A stretch of DNA of 64,000 bases from JAXLWB01 sp046328715 (GCA_046328715.1 JAXLWB010000007.1:186001-250000); one strand, 5' to 3'. Positions 15,367 through 25,586 are shown, counted from the first letter of the stretch. Made by a program: numbers and translations. Notes: generated from the letters alone by a model not told the origin.

Positions 15367-18300
15367 CTATTTTTCATCAACAAGGCCGGGTGCTAATTGG
15401 TGGGCTTGATCGCGTTGTTGTTGGGCCAGATCCGCTCGACCGCTGTCAAGATAGATTTCGGCCAATGCCAAACGAGTTTCCACTGAACCCGGTTCCAGTG
15501 CCAGCGCCGCCTCAAAGTCGGCACGGGCAGCATCGGTTCGCTTCAACTTTAGATAAAGATTGGCACGAGCGCGCAGCGTCGTTGCCGTGGATTGTACCTG
15601 CACTGCCTGTTGCAAGCTAGCTTCCGCTTCTTGCTTCTGGCCTTGATTAAAACGTAACGCCGCTAACTCGACATAAAGCCGACCTTCGGCGGGTGCTACA
15701 CGCATTGCCGCATCCAGCCATTTCTGCGCAGTATCCCAATCTTTCTGTTCTTGTGCAAGACGTGCCAGCCAAATATAGGCGTCGAGCACGGTTGGCTCCA
15801 ACTCCACGGCACGTTGATAGAGTTGAAAACTCTTTTCCGGTTGTTTGGCTTGCTCGTAAATGCGTCCTAGGTTGACCAACCACTGAGCATTTTGCGGTTC
15901 TAGCTGTATGGCACGCTGGTAACGTTCAATCGCTTGATCGAGCTTGGCTTCTTGCGCCAGGAAATCGCCAAATGCTGTCTGAAGTTGTGCAAAGTCCGGG
16001 TGCTCGGTCAGGCTTTTTTCATACCATGTTTCAGCTTCGGCCTTGTTTTGTAGCCCTTTCAGCTCACCTGTTACCAGCAATAACTCAGGAACCTCACCCA
16101 GCGCAGCGAGTCCTTGCTGCAAGGTATCCTGTGCCGCTTCAGGTTGGCCCAGTTGCAAATAGAGACGCGCCAACATTGTATACAAGGGAGCCGGTTGGCC
16201 CACTGTTGATAACCCTTGTTTGAGCACTTGCAAGGCTTGTTCGACGTTGCCTTGCGCCAACCACATCTGACTCAGACGCAGCACAAAGGCGAACTCTTCC
16301 GGTGCTAGGCGGATTGCCCTCTTTTGCGCTTGAATCGCCTCGGGCAAACGGCTCTGGGCAAAGTAGAGTTCGCTCAATTCAGCAGCGAGTGCGCCACTAT
16401 GCAAGCCCCGTTGCTCTGCCTGCAACTGCGTGCGTAAGGCGCTCTGCAACTTGCCACTCCTGCGCTCGGCGCGTGCCTGGCGTAGGGTCAACTCAAGATC
16501 AATCATCGAACTTTTTACTTCGTTGCCGCTTGATTGTTTGCCTTGTTGCTGTTGTCGAACATCTTGAATGTATTGAAGCGTGCCTGTATAACTGCCGCTG
16601 TGCTCTAGCTGATCCAGCACCAGTCGGATAAGTTGTGGATTCGTGCCGTTCTGCTGTGTCGCGCTTTCATAGAGGTTTAACGCCTGTTCCATCTGACCAA
16701 GCTTTAGTGCAATCACTCCCTGTTGAAAGAGTGCGCCTGTATTGGTTGGATCGAGCTCTAGTACATGCTCTAGCTGTTTGCGCGCCCCTTCGTAATTTTG
16801 CTCGTCAATCAGAATCGTTGCGATGCCTAAGAGCGGGGTAACGTTGTTGGGGTTGGCTGCAAATAACTTGCGATAGGTTGCAATGGCGGTTTCAGAATTA
16901 CCTTGCCGTTGGGCAAGGCGCGCCCCAACCAGCATCACGTCGGGATTGGCAGGATAGCGTGTTGTCAGGTCGTTGAGAAGCTGCTGCGCCTCTGTCTGAT
17001 TGCCCTGTTGCAACAAGGCATCGACCAATGTTACCTGGGCTTGAATGTCACCCGGGGCAAGCGCTGTTGCCTGACGTACTTCTGTCACTGCTGCCGCACT
17101 GTCTTGTAGATCCATCTCTGCCCGAGCCAGGCTCAGGTGTGACTGGGCCCACCAGGGATTGAGTTGGAGTGCCTGCTGATACGCAGCGGCTGCTTCACTG
17201 GATAGATGCTCTTCAAGATAGAGATCTCCCAGAATATTGTAGAGTTGTGCCAGGATTGCCGGGGGCCAATTTTGTCGGTTACCGTTCTCGATCAAGCCGC
17301 GATAGAGAAATTGTGCAGCTTCTGGCTGGCCGTCCTCCTGATAAAGCTGGGCCAATGAGCGGGCAAGGTTGAGAGTTTCACTTTTATTGGGCGTAAAAAA
17401 GCCGGAGGCTAGGAGTTGGTTGAGAAACGGATCGCCAGCATCCGCTTGCGAAGTTGTGACAGAGGCAGAGCGCGTCTCGTCGGATTGGGCGGCAGCGGGG
17501 ACAGAGTGAGTTAATTGACTGCCACCGTTTGTGGGCGGGAACGCTGCTTCGGGCGCTTGCGTGCCACTAATACTGGCGACCGTTTTTTGAGCAGTCGCCA
17601 ATGCCTGTTGGCGATAGGCGATTGCTTTCTCGGTTTGCCCTTGTTGTGTAGCCAAATCGGCCAAATGTAAATAGGCATCTAGCCCCGAGGGCTCAGCCTT
17701 TTGTGCACGCTCGAATGCAACCTGAGCGGCGGCAAAATTACCATTGCGCTGTAATGCCTCGCCCAACATGATCTGAGCCCAGGAAGTATCTGGTGCGGCG
17801 CTGGCAGCGGCGTTGTAAAAGTTGAGTGCGGCATCACTTTCGCCCATTTTTTCACGCACAGTCGCCATGCGCCCATAGGTGTAGGCGCGGCTGAGGCGAA
17901 GATTAGTCGGGCTGACGCCAATGCCATTCGACTCAGCATCAAAGTTATCCAGCGCAGTGAGAAAGGCATTGCTGGCAGCGGTGAGATCGCCGTTGCTCTC
18001 TGATTGATCGCCAAGGGCCAGAGAGAGAATCGCTTGTTGAGGATTGGCCTGGATCGCACGCTGTAAGAGCGCCACCATCTCCTCGTGGCTGCCGCCTTGC
18101 TGCTGAAGTTGATTGCTCAGGGCCACATAGACGCCCACATTCGACGGATCAAGGCGAAAGGCCTGTTGCAGCGCTGAGGTCGCCTGTTGACTTTGCCCGG
18201 TTTTCAGATCGATTTCACCCTGCAAAGCATAGGCAAACGAGTTGTTGGGCTGGCGCTGCAAAATGGTTGCAAGCTCAGCTTGGGCTGCATCGAATTGATT

Positions 18301-21300
18301 GTTCTCGGAGAAGAGTTTTGCCAGCGCCAAACGCGCTTGGTTGGATTCCTGTCCCTGAATTTCCTGTAATTGAATGAGCGTACGGTAGCTGTCCACCGCC
18401 TTCTCCACTTCTCCTGCTTTGGCGTATACATCGGCAAGGAGGGTGCGAATGTCAACGGAAAGCAGATGTTGGCGCAGCAATTCGGTGAGGATCAGTTCAG
18501 CCTCACTGTAAGCGCCACTTTCGCTGTAGGCATTAGCGAGCAATATCTGATAATTCTGGCTGGGTTGTTGGCGCACCGCCTCTTCGTAGAGGGGAAGTGC
18601 CTGTTGCAACTTGCCGTGCTGATGCCATTGATCTGCCAGCGCAATCAGCCGCTCGGCTTGGTTTGTCGAGGCCGAACTGACGGCTTGCTCATTGTCTACC
18701 GCAGCGGCAAACTGTTCGCCAGCACATTCTGTATCATCACTTTGTAAACATCTCTCTCCCACGGCAAGGTGAAAGCGTGGCACATGGGGCGCATTGGTCA
18801 ATGCGGCTCTAAACTCGCTCAGACTTTCTTTGTTTTGGCCTAACTCAGCGTAAAGCTGCCCCAACTCAAAATGGATCACTGGTTGATCTGACTGGGCCAG
18901 GGCTTTTCGCATTTGCGCAATGGCTTCCCCAAAGCGTCCCTGGGCATGGGCAATCTCCGCCAATCCGAGTAGTGCTAAGGCATCTTTGGGGTTGCGGCGG
19001 AATGCCTGTTGATAGGCAGCGCTGGCCTGCTCCCACTGCCGTTGATTGGCCCAATCATTGCCACGAATCACGTCATTTTGGGTGGGCAATTGAAGAACCG
19101 CATAGAGCGTGTAGGAATGATCATCGAGTAGCCATTGAAACCACTGTGGCGAAAGACGTAGATGCAGATCGAGACTACTCCCGCTTGTGACGATGAGATA
19201 GCGCACGTCGTAACGTTGCAAAATGGCGATGTCTTCCTGGCTGAGATAGTGGCCTTGAAAAAAGCGGGCCTGATCAATCAGCCGTTGCAGCGCTGCCTTC
19301 TGTTGATTGGCGGGGAAAATTTCGCTGATGGTCGGCGCACGATGGGCGACAATATGGGCATTTCCCACATAGGCAGCCAAGGTAACGCTCACTTCCTGAT
19401 CGGCGAGCACCGTTGCTGACTCTGTGGCAAGTCGCTTGTTCAACTCGCCAAAAATTCGACCGGGCGTTGGGTAAAAGGCGGGCACGGTGGCTCGATCTTG
19501 AATCGTTTGCCAGTTAGAGCGAATCATAGGGATCGAAAAGAGGGAGAGCCCCAACACCATTGCCGATGGAAGCCAACGACCGGCAGTCCCTGTCAAAAGC
19601 TGCTGCCCGGAACGGGATTGCCGCAATCGGTAAAAATTATCGGCAATTTTGAAGAATATCAACGCAAAAATCAGCGCGTAAGGCAGCAGCCAGACGAAGC
19701 GCCACAAAATCCACGGCATAACCAAACTGCCAATGATCGGGGTGACATAAGGGTTAAACATCACAAAAAGAATAGCAAGCGAGGTACTCACCGCAAATTG
19801 TGCTCCCAGATTTTGGCGGATTTTGCTTAGCAAGAAAGGCAAACAGAGCAACGCTAAAAGGTAAGGCGGCTCCAAGAGCAAGTTTGGATCGCTGATATAG
19901 TGTTGTAGATCAAAGAGGATCAAGCGGCGCCGTGCCATGTTGACCGCAAAGCGCCCAATCAAAAATGGATTGGTAACACTATCCGCATCACTTGCTTGGA
20001 GTTGCGAGAAGTCAGGCAGGGGGCCATAGACATCCAAAGAGGGTAGGTAGAAATACGGCAAAGCAGGAATCTGCCGATAGCCAACCGGCCAACCATCCAG
20101 CGAAACGGGAAACGACGGTGCCAAGGGTTCATCTCCTCTGGAAAGAGTAAGCTGAATCAGGGGCAATGCCATCGCAATAAAGGCCAGAACGCCGAATGCC
20201 AGGAGTCGTTGAAAGGCGACTTGCTGGCGGAAATGGAGCAGCCAGTGGAAACCGGCAAAGGCACAGAGCGCCAATGCCAGCATGGCTGCAATCAGTGGAT
20301 GGATGGTGGAGACCGCAAAACAGATCAGCGCCGTTATCAGCCACAAGCGGCGTTCTCCTTGTGCCAAATAGCGAATGGCCAGCGCAAAGGCCACAGGGAG
20401 CATCACGGTAGGCACCATAAACTTATCGGCAGAGGTGCGCTCAAAGAAGAACAATGAGACATTGTCATCGCGCAGAAAGGGGGCTGCTAGATAGATTAAA
20501 AGTTGGATTGCGGCAACCACCAACCCAAAGCGCCGACCTTGCGCTTCTCTGTATTGGGTATCCCCAACTGCCTTGCCCAGCATATAACTCGCCAGCAGAA
20601 TCCACAGCGCCATCATCGAGCGCGAAGCAACAGCCGCCATGGTAATCCCATCAATTCCAGACAAGTAACTCCACAGATAGGAGAGCGGCAACGATTGGTT
20701 GAACGCCATCCGCACACCGCTTCCGAACTGTGTTCCAAAGAGCGGTTCGCTGGCGTTGAGCGGCAACCCGGCCAATGCATCTGCTGTAAAGGAACCGACG
20801 GCATAGGCGTCACCATCGATTTTCTCTAAGGTCAGCAGCGGCAGCGCCAGTGCCAGCCCACCCACAATCAAAAGCAGCAGCAGTGCCTGATCCAATGTCC
20901 ACGGGTTTGTAAGTTGCGTTTTTTTAGGTCGCCACCACAAGGTAAAGAGCCAGATCAGCAGCACAAGCGTTGCCGTCGCAATCCAGCCCAGGACAAGCTG
21001 ATCAAGGGTACCATGCAGCAATAATGCACCCATCCCTGGGACGCTCATAACGACCACGCCAAGTGAAAAGGCCAGCGCCCATCGTTCCAACCAATCAAAG
21101 TCTGGCCGGTTCCAGAGGATTTCACCCAGCCAATAGCCTGGGGCAATCAGCAATGCTAAGAAAGCCAGCCAACTGGCCACCTGAATTTGTAACGGGCTCT
21201 GGCTGCTAAGTCCGGGCATTCCAATCAACACATAAACCCAAATTGCCGTCAGACAAATTGCCGGAAAGTGAATCCCCCAAAGACGGTTGCCTATGCCTGG

Positions 21301-21387
21301 AAATATGGCGCGCGTCTCCTGCCGTTCGGTAGTTAGCGGGGGTGTATAAATCGATTCTGAGTTTGCACTTTCTGAGTCTATCGTCAC
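15367..21387 (-). CDS. Giant membrane protein with C-terminal TPR array (2006 aa)
   Basis: The N-terminal third (about residues 25-620) has more than a dozen hydrophobic segments in the style of GT-C or DUF2298-like multi-spanning membrane proteins. An apparently extracytoplasmic stretch follows (about 640-760). The rest, about 775-2000, is an array of some thirty tetratricopeptide repeats with typical signatures (e.g. PNNVTPLLGIATILIDEQNY, PQNAQWLVNLGRIYEQAKQ), broken by a Ser/Ala-rich linker near 1270-1330. The start is GTG at 21387 with AGGA ahead. The likely role is a membrane scaffold or glycan-handling protein for the envelope cluster, since TPRs bind partner proteins. No catalytic motif could be assigned, and the large size makes horizontal or repeat-driven variation likely. 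Confidence 0.88.
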   Translation of the reverse strand: MTIDSESANSESIYTPPLTTERQETRAIFPGIGNRLWGIHFPAICLTAIWVYVLIGMPGLSSQSPLQIQVASWLAFLALLIAPGYWLGEILWNRPDFDWLERWALAFSLGVVVMSVPGMGALLLHGTLDQLVLGWIATATLVLLIWLFTLWWRPKKTQLTNPWTLDQALLLLLIVGGLALALPLLTLEKIDGDAYAVGSFTADALAGLPLNASEPLFGTQFGSGVRMAFNQSLPLSYLWSYLSGIDGITMAAVASRSMMALWILLASYMLGKAVGDTQYREAQGRRFGLVVAAIQLLIYLAAPFLRDDNVSLFFFERTSADKFMVPTVMLPVAFALAIRYLAQGERRLWLITALICFAVSTIHPLIAAMLALALCAFAGFHWLLHFRQQVAFQRLLAFGVLAFIAMALPLIQLTLSRGDEPLAPSFPVSLDGWPVGYRQIPALPYFYLPSLDVYGPLPDFSQLQASDADSVTNPFLIGRFAVNMARRRLILFDLQHYISDPNLLLEPPYLLALLCLPFLLSKIRQNLGAQFAVSTSLAILFVMFNPYVTPIIGSLVMPWILWRFVWLLPYALIFALIFFKIADNFYRLRQSRSGQQLLTGTAGRWLPSAMVLGLSLFSIPMIRSNWQTIQDRATVPAFYPTPGRIFGELNKRLATESATVLADQEVSVTLAAYVGNAHIVAHRAPTISEIFPANQQKAALQRLIDQARFFQGHYLSQEDIAILQRYDVRYLIVTSGSSLDLHLRLSPQWFQWLLDDHSYTLYAVLQLPTQNDVIRGNDWANQRQWEQASAAYQQAFRRNPKDALALLGLAEIAHAQGRFGEAIAQMRKALAQSDQPVIHFELGQLYAELGQNKESLSEFRAALTNAPHVPRFHLAVGERCLQSDDTECAGEQFAAAVDNEQAVSSASTNQAERLIALADQWHQHGKLQQALPLYEEAVRQQPSQNYQILLANAYSESGAYSEAELILTELLRQHLLSVDIRTLLADVYAKAGEVEKAVDSYRTLIQLQEIQGQESNQARLALAKLFSENNQFDAAQAELATILQRQPNNSFAYALQGEIDLKTGQSQQATSALQQAFRLDPSNVGVYVALSNQLQQQGGSHEEMVALLQRAIQANPQQAILSLALGDQSESNGDLTAASNAFLTALDNFDAESNGIGVSPTNLRLSRAYTYGRMATVREKMGESDAALNFYNAAASAAPDTSWAQIMLGEALQRNGNFAAAQVAFERAQKAEPSGLDAYLHLADLATQQGQTEKAIAYRQQALATAQKTVASISGTQAPEAAFPPTNGGSQLTHSVPAAAQSDETRSASVTTSQADAGDPFLNQLLASGFFTPNKSETLNLARSLAQLYQEDGQPEAAQFLYRGLIENGNRQNWPPAILAQLYNILGDLYLEEHLSSEAAAAYQQALQLNPWWAQSHLSLARAEMDLQDSAAAVTEVRQATALAPGDIQAQVTLVDALLQQGNQTEAQQLLNDLTTRYPANPDVMLVGARLAQRQGNSETAIATYRKLFAANPNNVTPLLGIATILIDEQNYEGARKQLEHVLELDPTNTGALFQQGVIALKLGQMEQALNLYESATQQNGTNPQLIRLVLDQLEHSGSYTGTLQYIQDVRQQQQGKQSSGNEVKSSMIDLELTLRQARAERRSGKLQSALRTQLQAEQRGLHSGALAAELSELYFAQSRLPEAIQAQKRAIRLAPEEFAFVLRLSQMWLAQGNVEQALQVLKQGLSTVGQPAPLYTMLARLYLQLGQPEAAQDTLQQGLAALGEVPELLLVTGELKGLQNKAEAETWYEKSLTEHPDFAQLQTAFGDFLAQEAKLDQAIERYQRAIQLEPQNAQWLVNLGRIYEQAKQPEKSFQLYQRAVELEPTVLDAYIWLARLAQEQKDWDTAQKWLDAAMRVAPAEGRLYVELAALRFNQGQKQEAEASLQQAVQVQSTATTLRARANLYLKLKRTDAARADFEAALALEPGSVETRLALAEIYLDSGRADLAQQQRDQAHQLAPGLVDEK

Positions 21388-21412
21388 GAGAAATCCTTAT
21401 AGGACTTATCAT

Positions 21413-22516
21413 TCACCCAAAAGGAATATGTCGGCGCAATATGGGTCCGACAAACTGTGTAAACGGTAAGGGCAAGTTGCGCCAAAGCTGGGTAAAGTAG
21501 CGCTGCGCTGTACTGGGGTGTGGGTGAAAAGTTTGATGGGTTTGGCCAAGCGGCAAGTGAGGAGGTTGCTGTAGGTTTACTCGATGTTGATAAATTGGCA
21601 CAGCTTTCCCACCCCATTGCTTCTTAAAGTCCGACGCAGGGGAGTCGAGTGGGCTACGCCCCATATCGAGTCGTTGGAAGCCCTGTTCGACGGCGTAGCG
21701 TAACAAGTTACCATAGGCCAAATAGACAGGACGTAGTGCGAGAAATTCATGCAACGCGCCTCCCCAGACGCCGAGCATGGTCTTGCCCACTTGCAACTGA
21801 AAGTAACCGCCAATCACCTGCTGCTGATGACGAACCAAGGCAATGTTGAAATCGTTCGGAAACGTTTCGATGATGCTTTGTAGGAATTGCCTCCCGAAAA
21901 CGGGTGTTCCCATTTGGCGTGTGAAGCGACACCACAAGTCATAAAAGGGCTCGAGTAAAGCGGAATCGGCCGCAATCTCAACCTGTAAGTCATTGCGCTG
22001 CGCCATACGAATCTGGCGGCGAATGTTGCGATCCAACCGTTGTTCTACTTCTTCAACGGCACCATGCAGTTCAAGCAGCCAGGCAACATGTCGTTGCTCC
22101 GTCGTCACGTTCGTCTGGGCCAGTATACTTGATTCTGTGCATGGCCACGGTTGTCGTGCATCCTGTACCACCAATCGTTGCATACCCATCTCGGCTGCGA
22201 TGGTTTGGGCCTTGTCGAGTAAGGCAATGGCAATATCCTCATGATCCGCGCAAAGTCCACCTGGCATGGTCATCGCTGTTTGTCCGGTCAAGGGGCTTCG
22301 TACGAAGAAAAGTGGTAGCACACCGACGATATGTTCTGGCTGTGCTTCTTGTAGCGAGGCTGCTTCTGTTGCCAGCAGATAGCGAGTTTCGTAGCCATAG
22401 CTCTGTTTCATTACCTTTCGCCAGCCAGAGAGATGCTGTGGCAAAGCCTGGGGTGAGGTACGCACATAGGCATCCCAGCGTTCACATTGTGAATCGGTCA
22501 GTTCGCAAATCTGCAT
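21413..22516 (-). CDS. FemAB-like GNAT acyltransferase, exopolysaccharide type
   Basis: Protein of 367 residues resembling the FemAB-related proteins found with exosortase/PEP-CTERM polysaccharide clusters. The C-terminal acetyltransferase fold shows VIGGYFQLQVGKTMLGVWGGA, then LRPVYLAYGNLLRYAVEQGFQRLDMGRSP, a pattern typical of peptidoglycan-bridge or cyanophycin-like aminoacyl/acyl transferases. The ATG at 22516 is used; the frame is open to a TTG at 22525. It overlaps the end of the deacetylase gene by about 35 bp, which suggests tight coupling. It probably modifies a cell-surface polymer in the cytoplasm. The acyl or aminoacyl donor is unknown. Confidence 0.82.
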   Translation of the reverse strand: MQICELTDSQCERWDAYVRTSPQALPQHLSGWRKVMKQSYGYETRYLLATEAASLQEAQPEHIVGVLPLFFVRSPLTGQTAMTMPGGLCADHEDIAIALLDKAQTIAAEMGMQRLVVQDARQPWPCTESSILAQTNVTTEQRHVAWLLELHGAVEEVEQRLDRNIRRQIRMAQRNDLQVEIAADSALLEPFYDLWCRFTRQMGTPVFGRQFLQSIIETFPNDFNIALVRHQQQVIGGYFQLQVGKTMLGVWGGALHEFLALRPVYLAYGNLLRYAVEQGFQRLDMGRSPLDSPASDFKKQWGGKAVPIYQHRVNLQQPPHLPLGQTHQTFHPHPSTAQRYFTQLWRNLPLPFTQFVGPILRRHIPFG

Positions 22517-23339
22517 GTCGCACAAGGTTTCCCAAAGTCGTAAACTGAAAATCGGTAAAAAGCGCCTGTAACTTACCTGCTAAACTGTGCCGGCCATGGT
22601 AGTGGGTCAGCCGCTCCCGGGGTGTCACTCGGTTGTAGCGTTGACCAGTGTCCAACTCCCACGGATGCATGTAGAGAATGGCTGGATTGCCCTTGGCGTT
22701 CAATTGCCGCACCGCCCAGCGAATAAAAAAGTAGGGTAAGGTACGTAGATAAAATCCTCCAGCAAAAGGAAACGTGATGTTGCCCAGTTTGAGCGTAGAA
22801 ATCGGAAATTCAACCAACTCGATTCCTGGTTCCCTTGCCAAGCGATAAGGGAAACGAGGCGCACCTGGGAAACCGTAAAGTAGGCTCTTCATTGGGAAGA
22901 CACTGCTGTCATAGGTGAGTCCCGCCTCCGCCAGACACCGGAAGGCCCACGGTACGCTTGAATTGATCGAAAAATAGGGTGCCCGATGCCCCAATGGCGC
23001 TTTGCCACTGATTTTTTCGACCGCTCGAATCGTCATCTCCAACTCGTGACGAAATTCGTCGGGGCTGAGCCGATGCACAAAACGATGGTAGTAGCCATGA
23101 ATGGCCAGCTCGTGTCCATCGCTGAGGATAGTTTCAACGAGCTGCGGATGATGATCGGCAAGATGGCCCAGCACAAAAAAAGTTGCGGAGACCCGTCCCT
23201 GGCGTAGCAGTCCAAGTAAGGTCTGGGTCGCCATCTCGACCCGGCTTTCGAATTGATCCCAGCGATCAACCTGGGGATTGGTGCTGGTCAAGCCCTGAAA
23301 CCATTCTTCTAGATCCACCGTAAAGGCATTGACAACCAT
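22482..23339 (-). CDS. Polysaccharide deacetylase, DUF3473 (XrtA-associated) type
   Basis: Carbohydrate esterase 4 fold protein of 285 residues that removes acetyl groups from amino-sugar polymers. Motif 1 with the catalytic Asp is FTVDLEEWF, and the metal-binding H-x3-H motif is visible as HGYYHRFVH. HRAPYFSI is the R-x-P-Y motif 3, and the C-terminal PAILYMHPWELDTGQ is the hallmark of the DUF3473 extension. The ATG at 23339 is chosen because AAAGGA sits six to seven bases before it and it follows the preceding stop by 10 bp. The upstream in-frame start at 23384 would overlap that gene. In other bacteria this subfamily accompanies exosortase A exopolysaccharide loci, though no exosortase is in this window. 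Confidence 0.88.
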   Translation of the reverse strand: MVVNAFTVDLEEWFQGLTSTNPQVDRWDQFESRVEMATQTLLGLLRQGRVSATFFVLGHLADHHPQLVETILSDGHELAIHGYYHRFVHRLSPDEFRHELEMTIRAVEKISGKAPLGHRAPYFSINSSVPWAFRCLAEAGLTYDSSVFPMKSLLYGFPGAPRFPYRLAREPGIELVEFPISTLKLGNITFPFAGGFYLRTLPYFFIRWAVRQLNAKGNPAILYMHPWELDTGQRYNRVTPRERLTHYHGRHSLAGKLQALFTDFQFTTLGNLVRHADLRTDRFTM

Positions 23340-23349
23340 CACGTTTCCT

Positions 23350-25074
23350 TTACCCGACATAGCCCAAACTGCGTAGGCGCTCACTTAACAACTGTTGATC
23401 GGCTTCGCTCAACAAAGCGTCAGCAGCAAGGGGCGTGTCAGCACTTTCAGGAGTGCTCTGCGGCTCATAGCGCAAGGGCGAAGCTGGATTGAGCAGAATC
23501 TCGTTGAGTACGCGCCCATCCATCTGTTCAGGAATCGCTTCACCCATCAGGTGCAAAATGGTTGGTGCCAAATCGAGCAAGGTGGAAGGCTGCATTGCTG
23601 CCTTGGCGGCAATGGCCTTGCCATAGGCAAGAAAGACCCCATTCATTCGATGTGTACCCGAGATGCCACGTTTCACCGCTTCGATAATCTGGTGACTGCC
23701 AAACTCATATTCGCCAAAGCCGAAGTATTCCAGATTCTTAGGCAAGAAGATGATGTCCGCAGCCTGTTCCAAATAAGGCCCGTGGTAGATCTCTTCACGT
23801 CGGTAGATCGAATCGACAACCGGTGCGCCATCCTGCGGGTCACGCAATTCTTTCAGCCGCTCGATGATCTGGTTGCGCACCGTGTCATATTGCGCCCCCG
23901 ATTGTACGATGCCCAGCGGCTCGCGACCCGCCAGGTTGATGTAGATTTGACCCACATTGCCCTGGGCGTAGGCTTGTGTCTGTTGCCAGTCGATGTCCTC
24001 AAATGAGAAAAAGAGTGTTTTTAGTAAGTCTTGGCCCTGACCGCGCACTACTTCGCGCTTGAGTGCCCCCAACCCGAATTTCATCAGCAAGTTGTAGACG
24101 TTCATCGGTGAGAAGCCAGCTCGAAAAAGTGCCTGTTTGAGCAGCGCACGCGGTGTCTTTTTTACCTGCATAAACCCTTCACGCAAGAGCCAGTTGTTGA
24201 CATGAATAAACTTGTGTAAGGGTCCAAAGCCATGATCCGACATGAGGATCATGGTTGTGTCGTCGGGCAAGCTTTCGACGAGCGGTTGCAGCAAACCATC
24301 GACATAGCGGTAGTAATCACGAATGGCGTTGCCATATTTGGCAGCTTGGGTCGGATCGTGCTGGGGATGGTGCACATCCATATGTTTCCACATAGCATGG
24401 CAAACCGTGTCGGTGCCATTCAAAACCACCATGGCAAAATCCCAATCCTCGCGGCGGCGCAGATAGTCTAGTGTCTTTATGCGCAGTTCGGTCGAACGAT
24501 AGAGCCGCTGCAAAAAGGCATCGATTCCAGCATCAGAGTAGGCTTGGCCTGGATCGGGGTAGAGAATGTAATCGCCGATCTGGTCGATAATCTCCTGGAA
24601 CAGGGTCGGTGGATAGGTGATGGTGCGGCGTGTGCTGGGGGCGGGCAAACCTGAAATCATCACCCCATTGACTGCAACGGGTGGATAGGTCATAGGCACG
24701 TTGAAGACACAGACGCGACGTCCACGCTGGCTGAGCCGTTGATAGAGTGTGGGTGCTCTGTTATCCAATGCCGTGAGCGGCAGGAAACGGTAACTCTCGG
24801 CCTGACGTCCAATCCAATCATAGATGCGGTGTTTGGCAGGGTTGACCCCTGTCGCAAACGATGTCCAGGCCGGACCAGTCATGGGTGGAACCATGCTCCG
24901 CAATTCAACATGCGATCCCTCTTCCAGCAACCGTCCCAATGTGGGCAGCAAGCCCTCCGCTACCCAAGGTTTGATGAGGTCAAAGGTGGCACCATCCAGA
25001 CCAATGACCAGCACTTTATTCGCTTGCGAGGGTTGATTCGGATTGGGTGGGTATGGGTTGGTTGAGTTCGTCAT
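23350..25074 (-). CDS. Alkaline phosphatase superfamily protein (type I phosphodiesterase)
   Basis: Hydrolase of 574 residues of the nucleotide pyrophosphatase/phosphodiesterase fold. KVLVIGLDGATFDLIKPW gives the first metal-binding Asp, TGPAWTSFATG the nucleophile Thr region, and MILMSDHGFGP the distal Asp-His metal ligands. A further His appears in ISGTHRMNGVFLAYG. Relatives are annotated as AP-like phosphatases in glycan or lipid-modification clusters and may transfer or remove phosphoglycerol-type groups. No signal peptide is seen. The ATG at 25074 lies within the end of the DUF2304 gene, giving a 59-bp overlap. Substrate is unknown. Confidence 0.85.
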   Translation of the reverse strand: MTNSTNPYPPNPNQPSQANKVLVIGLDGATFDLIKPWVAEGLLPTLGRLLEEGSHVELRSMVPPMTGPAWTSFATGVNPAKHRIYDWIGRQAESYRFLPLTALDNRAPTLYQRLSQRGRRVCVFNVPMTYPPVAVNGVMISGLPAPSTRRTITYPPTLFQEIIDQIGDYILYPDPGQAYSDAGIDAFLQRLYRSTELRIKTLDYLRRREDWDFAMVVLNGTDTVCHAMWKHMDVHHPQHDPTQAAKYGNAIRDYYRYVDGLLQPLVESLPDDTTMILMSDHGFGPLHKFIHVNNWLLREGFMQVKKTPRALLKQALFRAGFSPMNVYNLLMKFGLGALKREVVRGQGQDLLKTLFFSFEDIDWQQTQAYAQGNVGQIYINLAGREPLGIVQSGAQYDTVRNQIIERLKELRDPQDGAPVVDSIYRREEIYHGPYLEQAADIIFLPKNLEYFGFGEYEFGSHQIIEAVKRGISGTHRMNGVFLAYGKAIAAKAAMQPSTLLDLAPTILHLMGEAIPEQMDGRVLNEILLNPASPLRYEPQSTPESADTPLAADALLSEADQQLLSERLRSLGYVG

Positions 25075-25519
25075 AGGTTTGTAGAGAAAGGTGACGCTGA
25101 TTGATCAAAAGTGAGTTGCTCTCGCTCTCTGTGGAGGCAGTTTCCCAGATGTGGGCGTCCGTTGACCGTTGTTCGACGACATTAAGCCTGTGTTCTAACA
25201 AGGCAATCGACTGCGCCAAGTCGCGAATATGATCGGCTTGGTTGGAAAGCATGATGGTTTGCGAAAGCAACATGACCAGGCAAAAGAGCAAGCCCAGCAC
25301 GAGCGCCAATGTGGGTGCATAACTTACTGCAAGCAGCGCAGCAAGCTGGTTGAGAAGACCTCCAAAGAGTGAAAAGAGTACGATCAAAAAACTTACTGCA
25401 AACCAGGCCAGGGCAAATTCTTCGCGCAATTTATGTTTGCGAATCAGATGCAGCGTTACCCATAGCAGCGCTATGCTAAAAATGATAGCAATGAGCCGCT
25501 GTATGATCGGAATTTGCAT
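25016..25519 (-). CDS. DUF2304 domain membrane protein
   Basis: Small integral membrane protein of 167 residues. Three hydrophobic segments (about 9-25, 34-58 and 65-92) are separated by a basic loop (RKHKLREEFALAWF), which matches the DUF2304 pattern. A coiled-coil-like stretch (about 95-120) and a polar tail follow. Genes of this family are commonly found directly beside dolichyl-phosphate-mannose-synthase-like GT2 genes, as here, where the GT2 is immediately upstream. A helper role in membrane presentation of the glycosyl-lipid is plausible. Biochemical function is unproven. Confidence 0.82.
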   Translation of the reverse strand: MQIPIIQRLIAIIFSIALLWVTLHLIRKHKLREEFALAWFAVSFLIVLFSLFGGLLNQLAALLAVSYAPTLALVLGLLFCLVMLLSQTIMLSNQADHIRDLAQSIALLEHRLNVVEQRSTDAHIWETASTESESNSLLINQRHLSLQTYDELNQPIPTQSESTLASE

Positions 25520-25586
25520 CGCACTTTCTCCCTAAGTAAAACGTGAGGCGAAATGGTCGGAAAGAGATTGTCGGCTGATCATCTCG

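Noticed and set aside
23395..24006. 203-codon plus-strand ORF inside the phosphodiesterase gene
   Set aside because: Opposite strand of a well-supported enzyme; no ribosome site or family.
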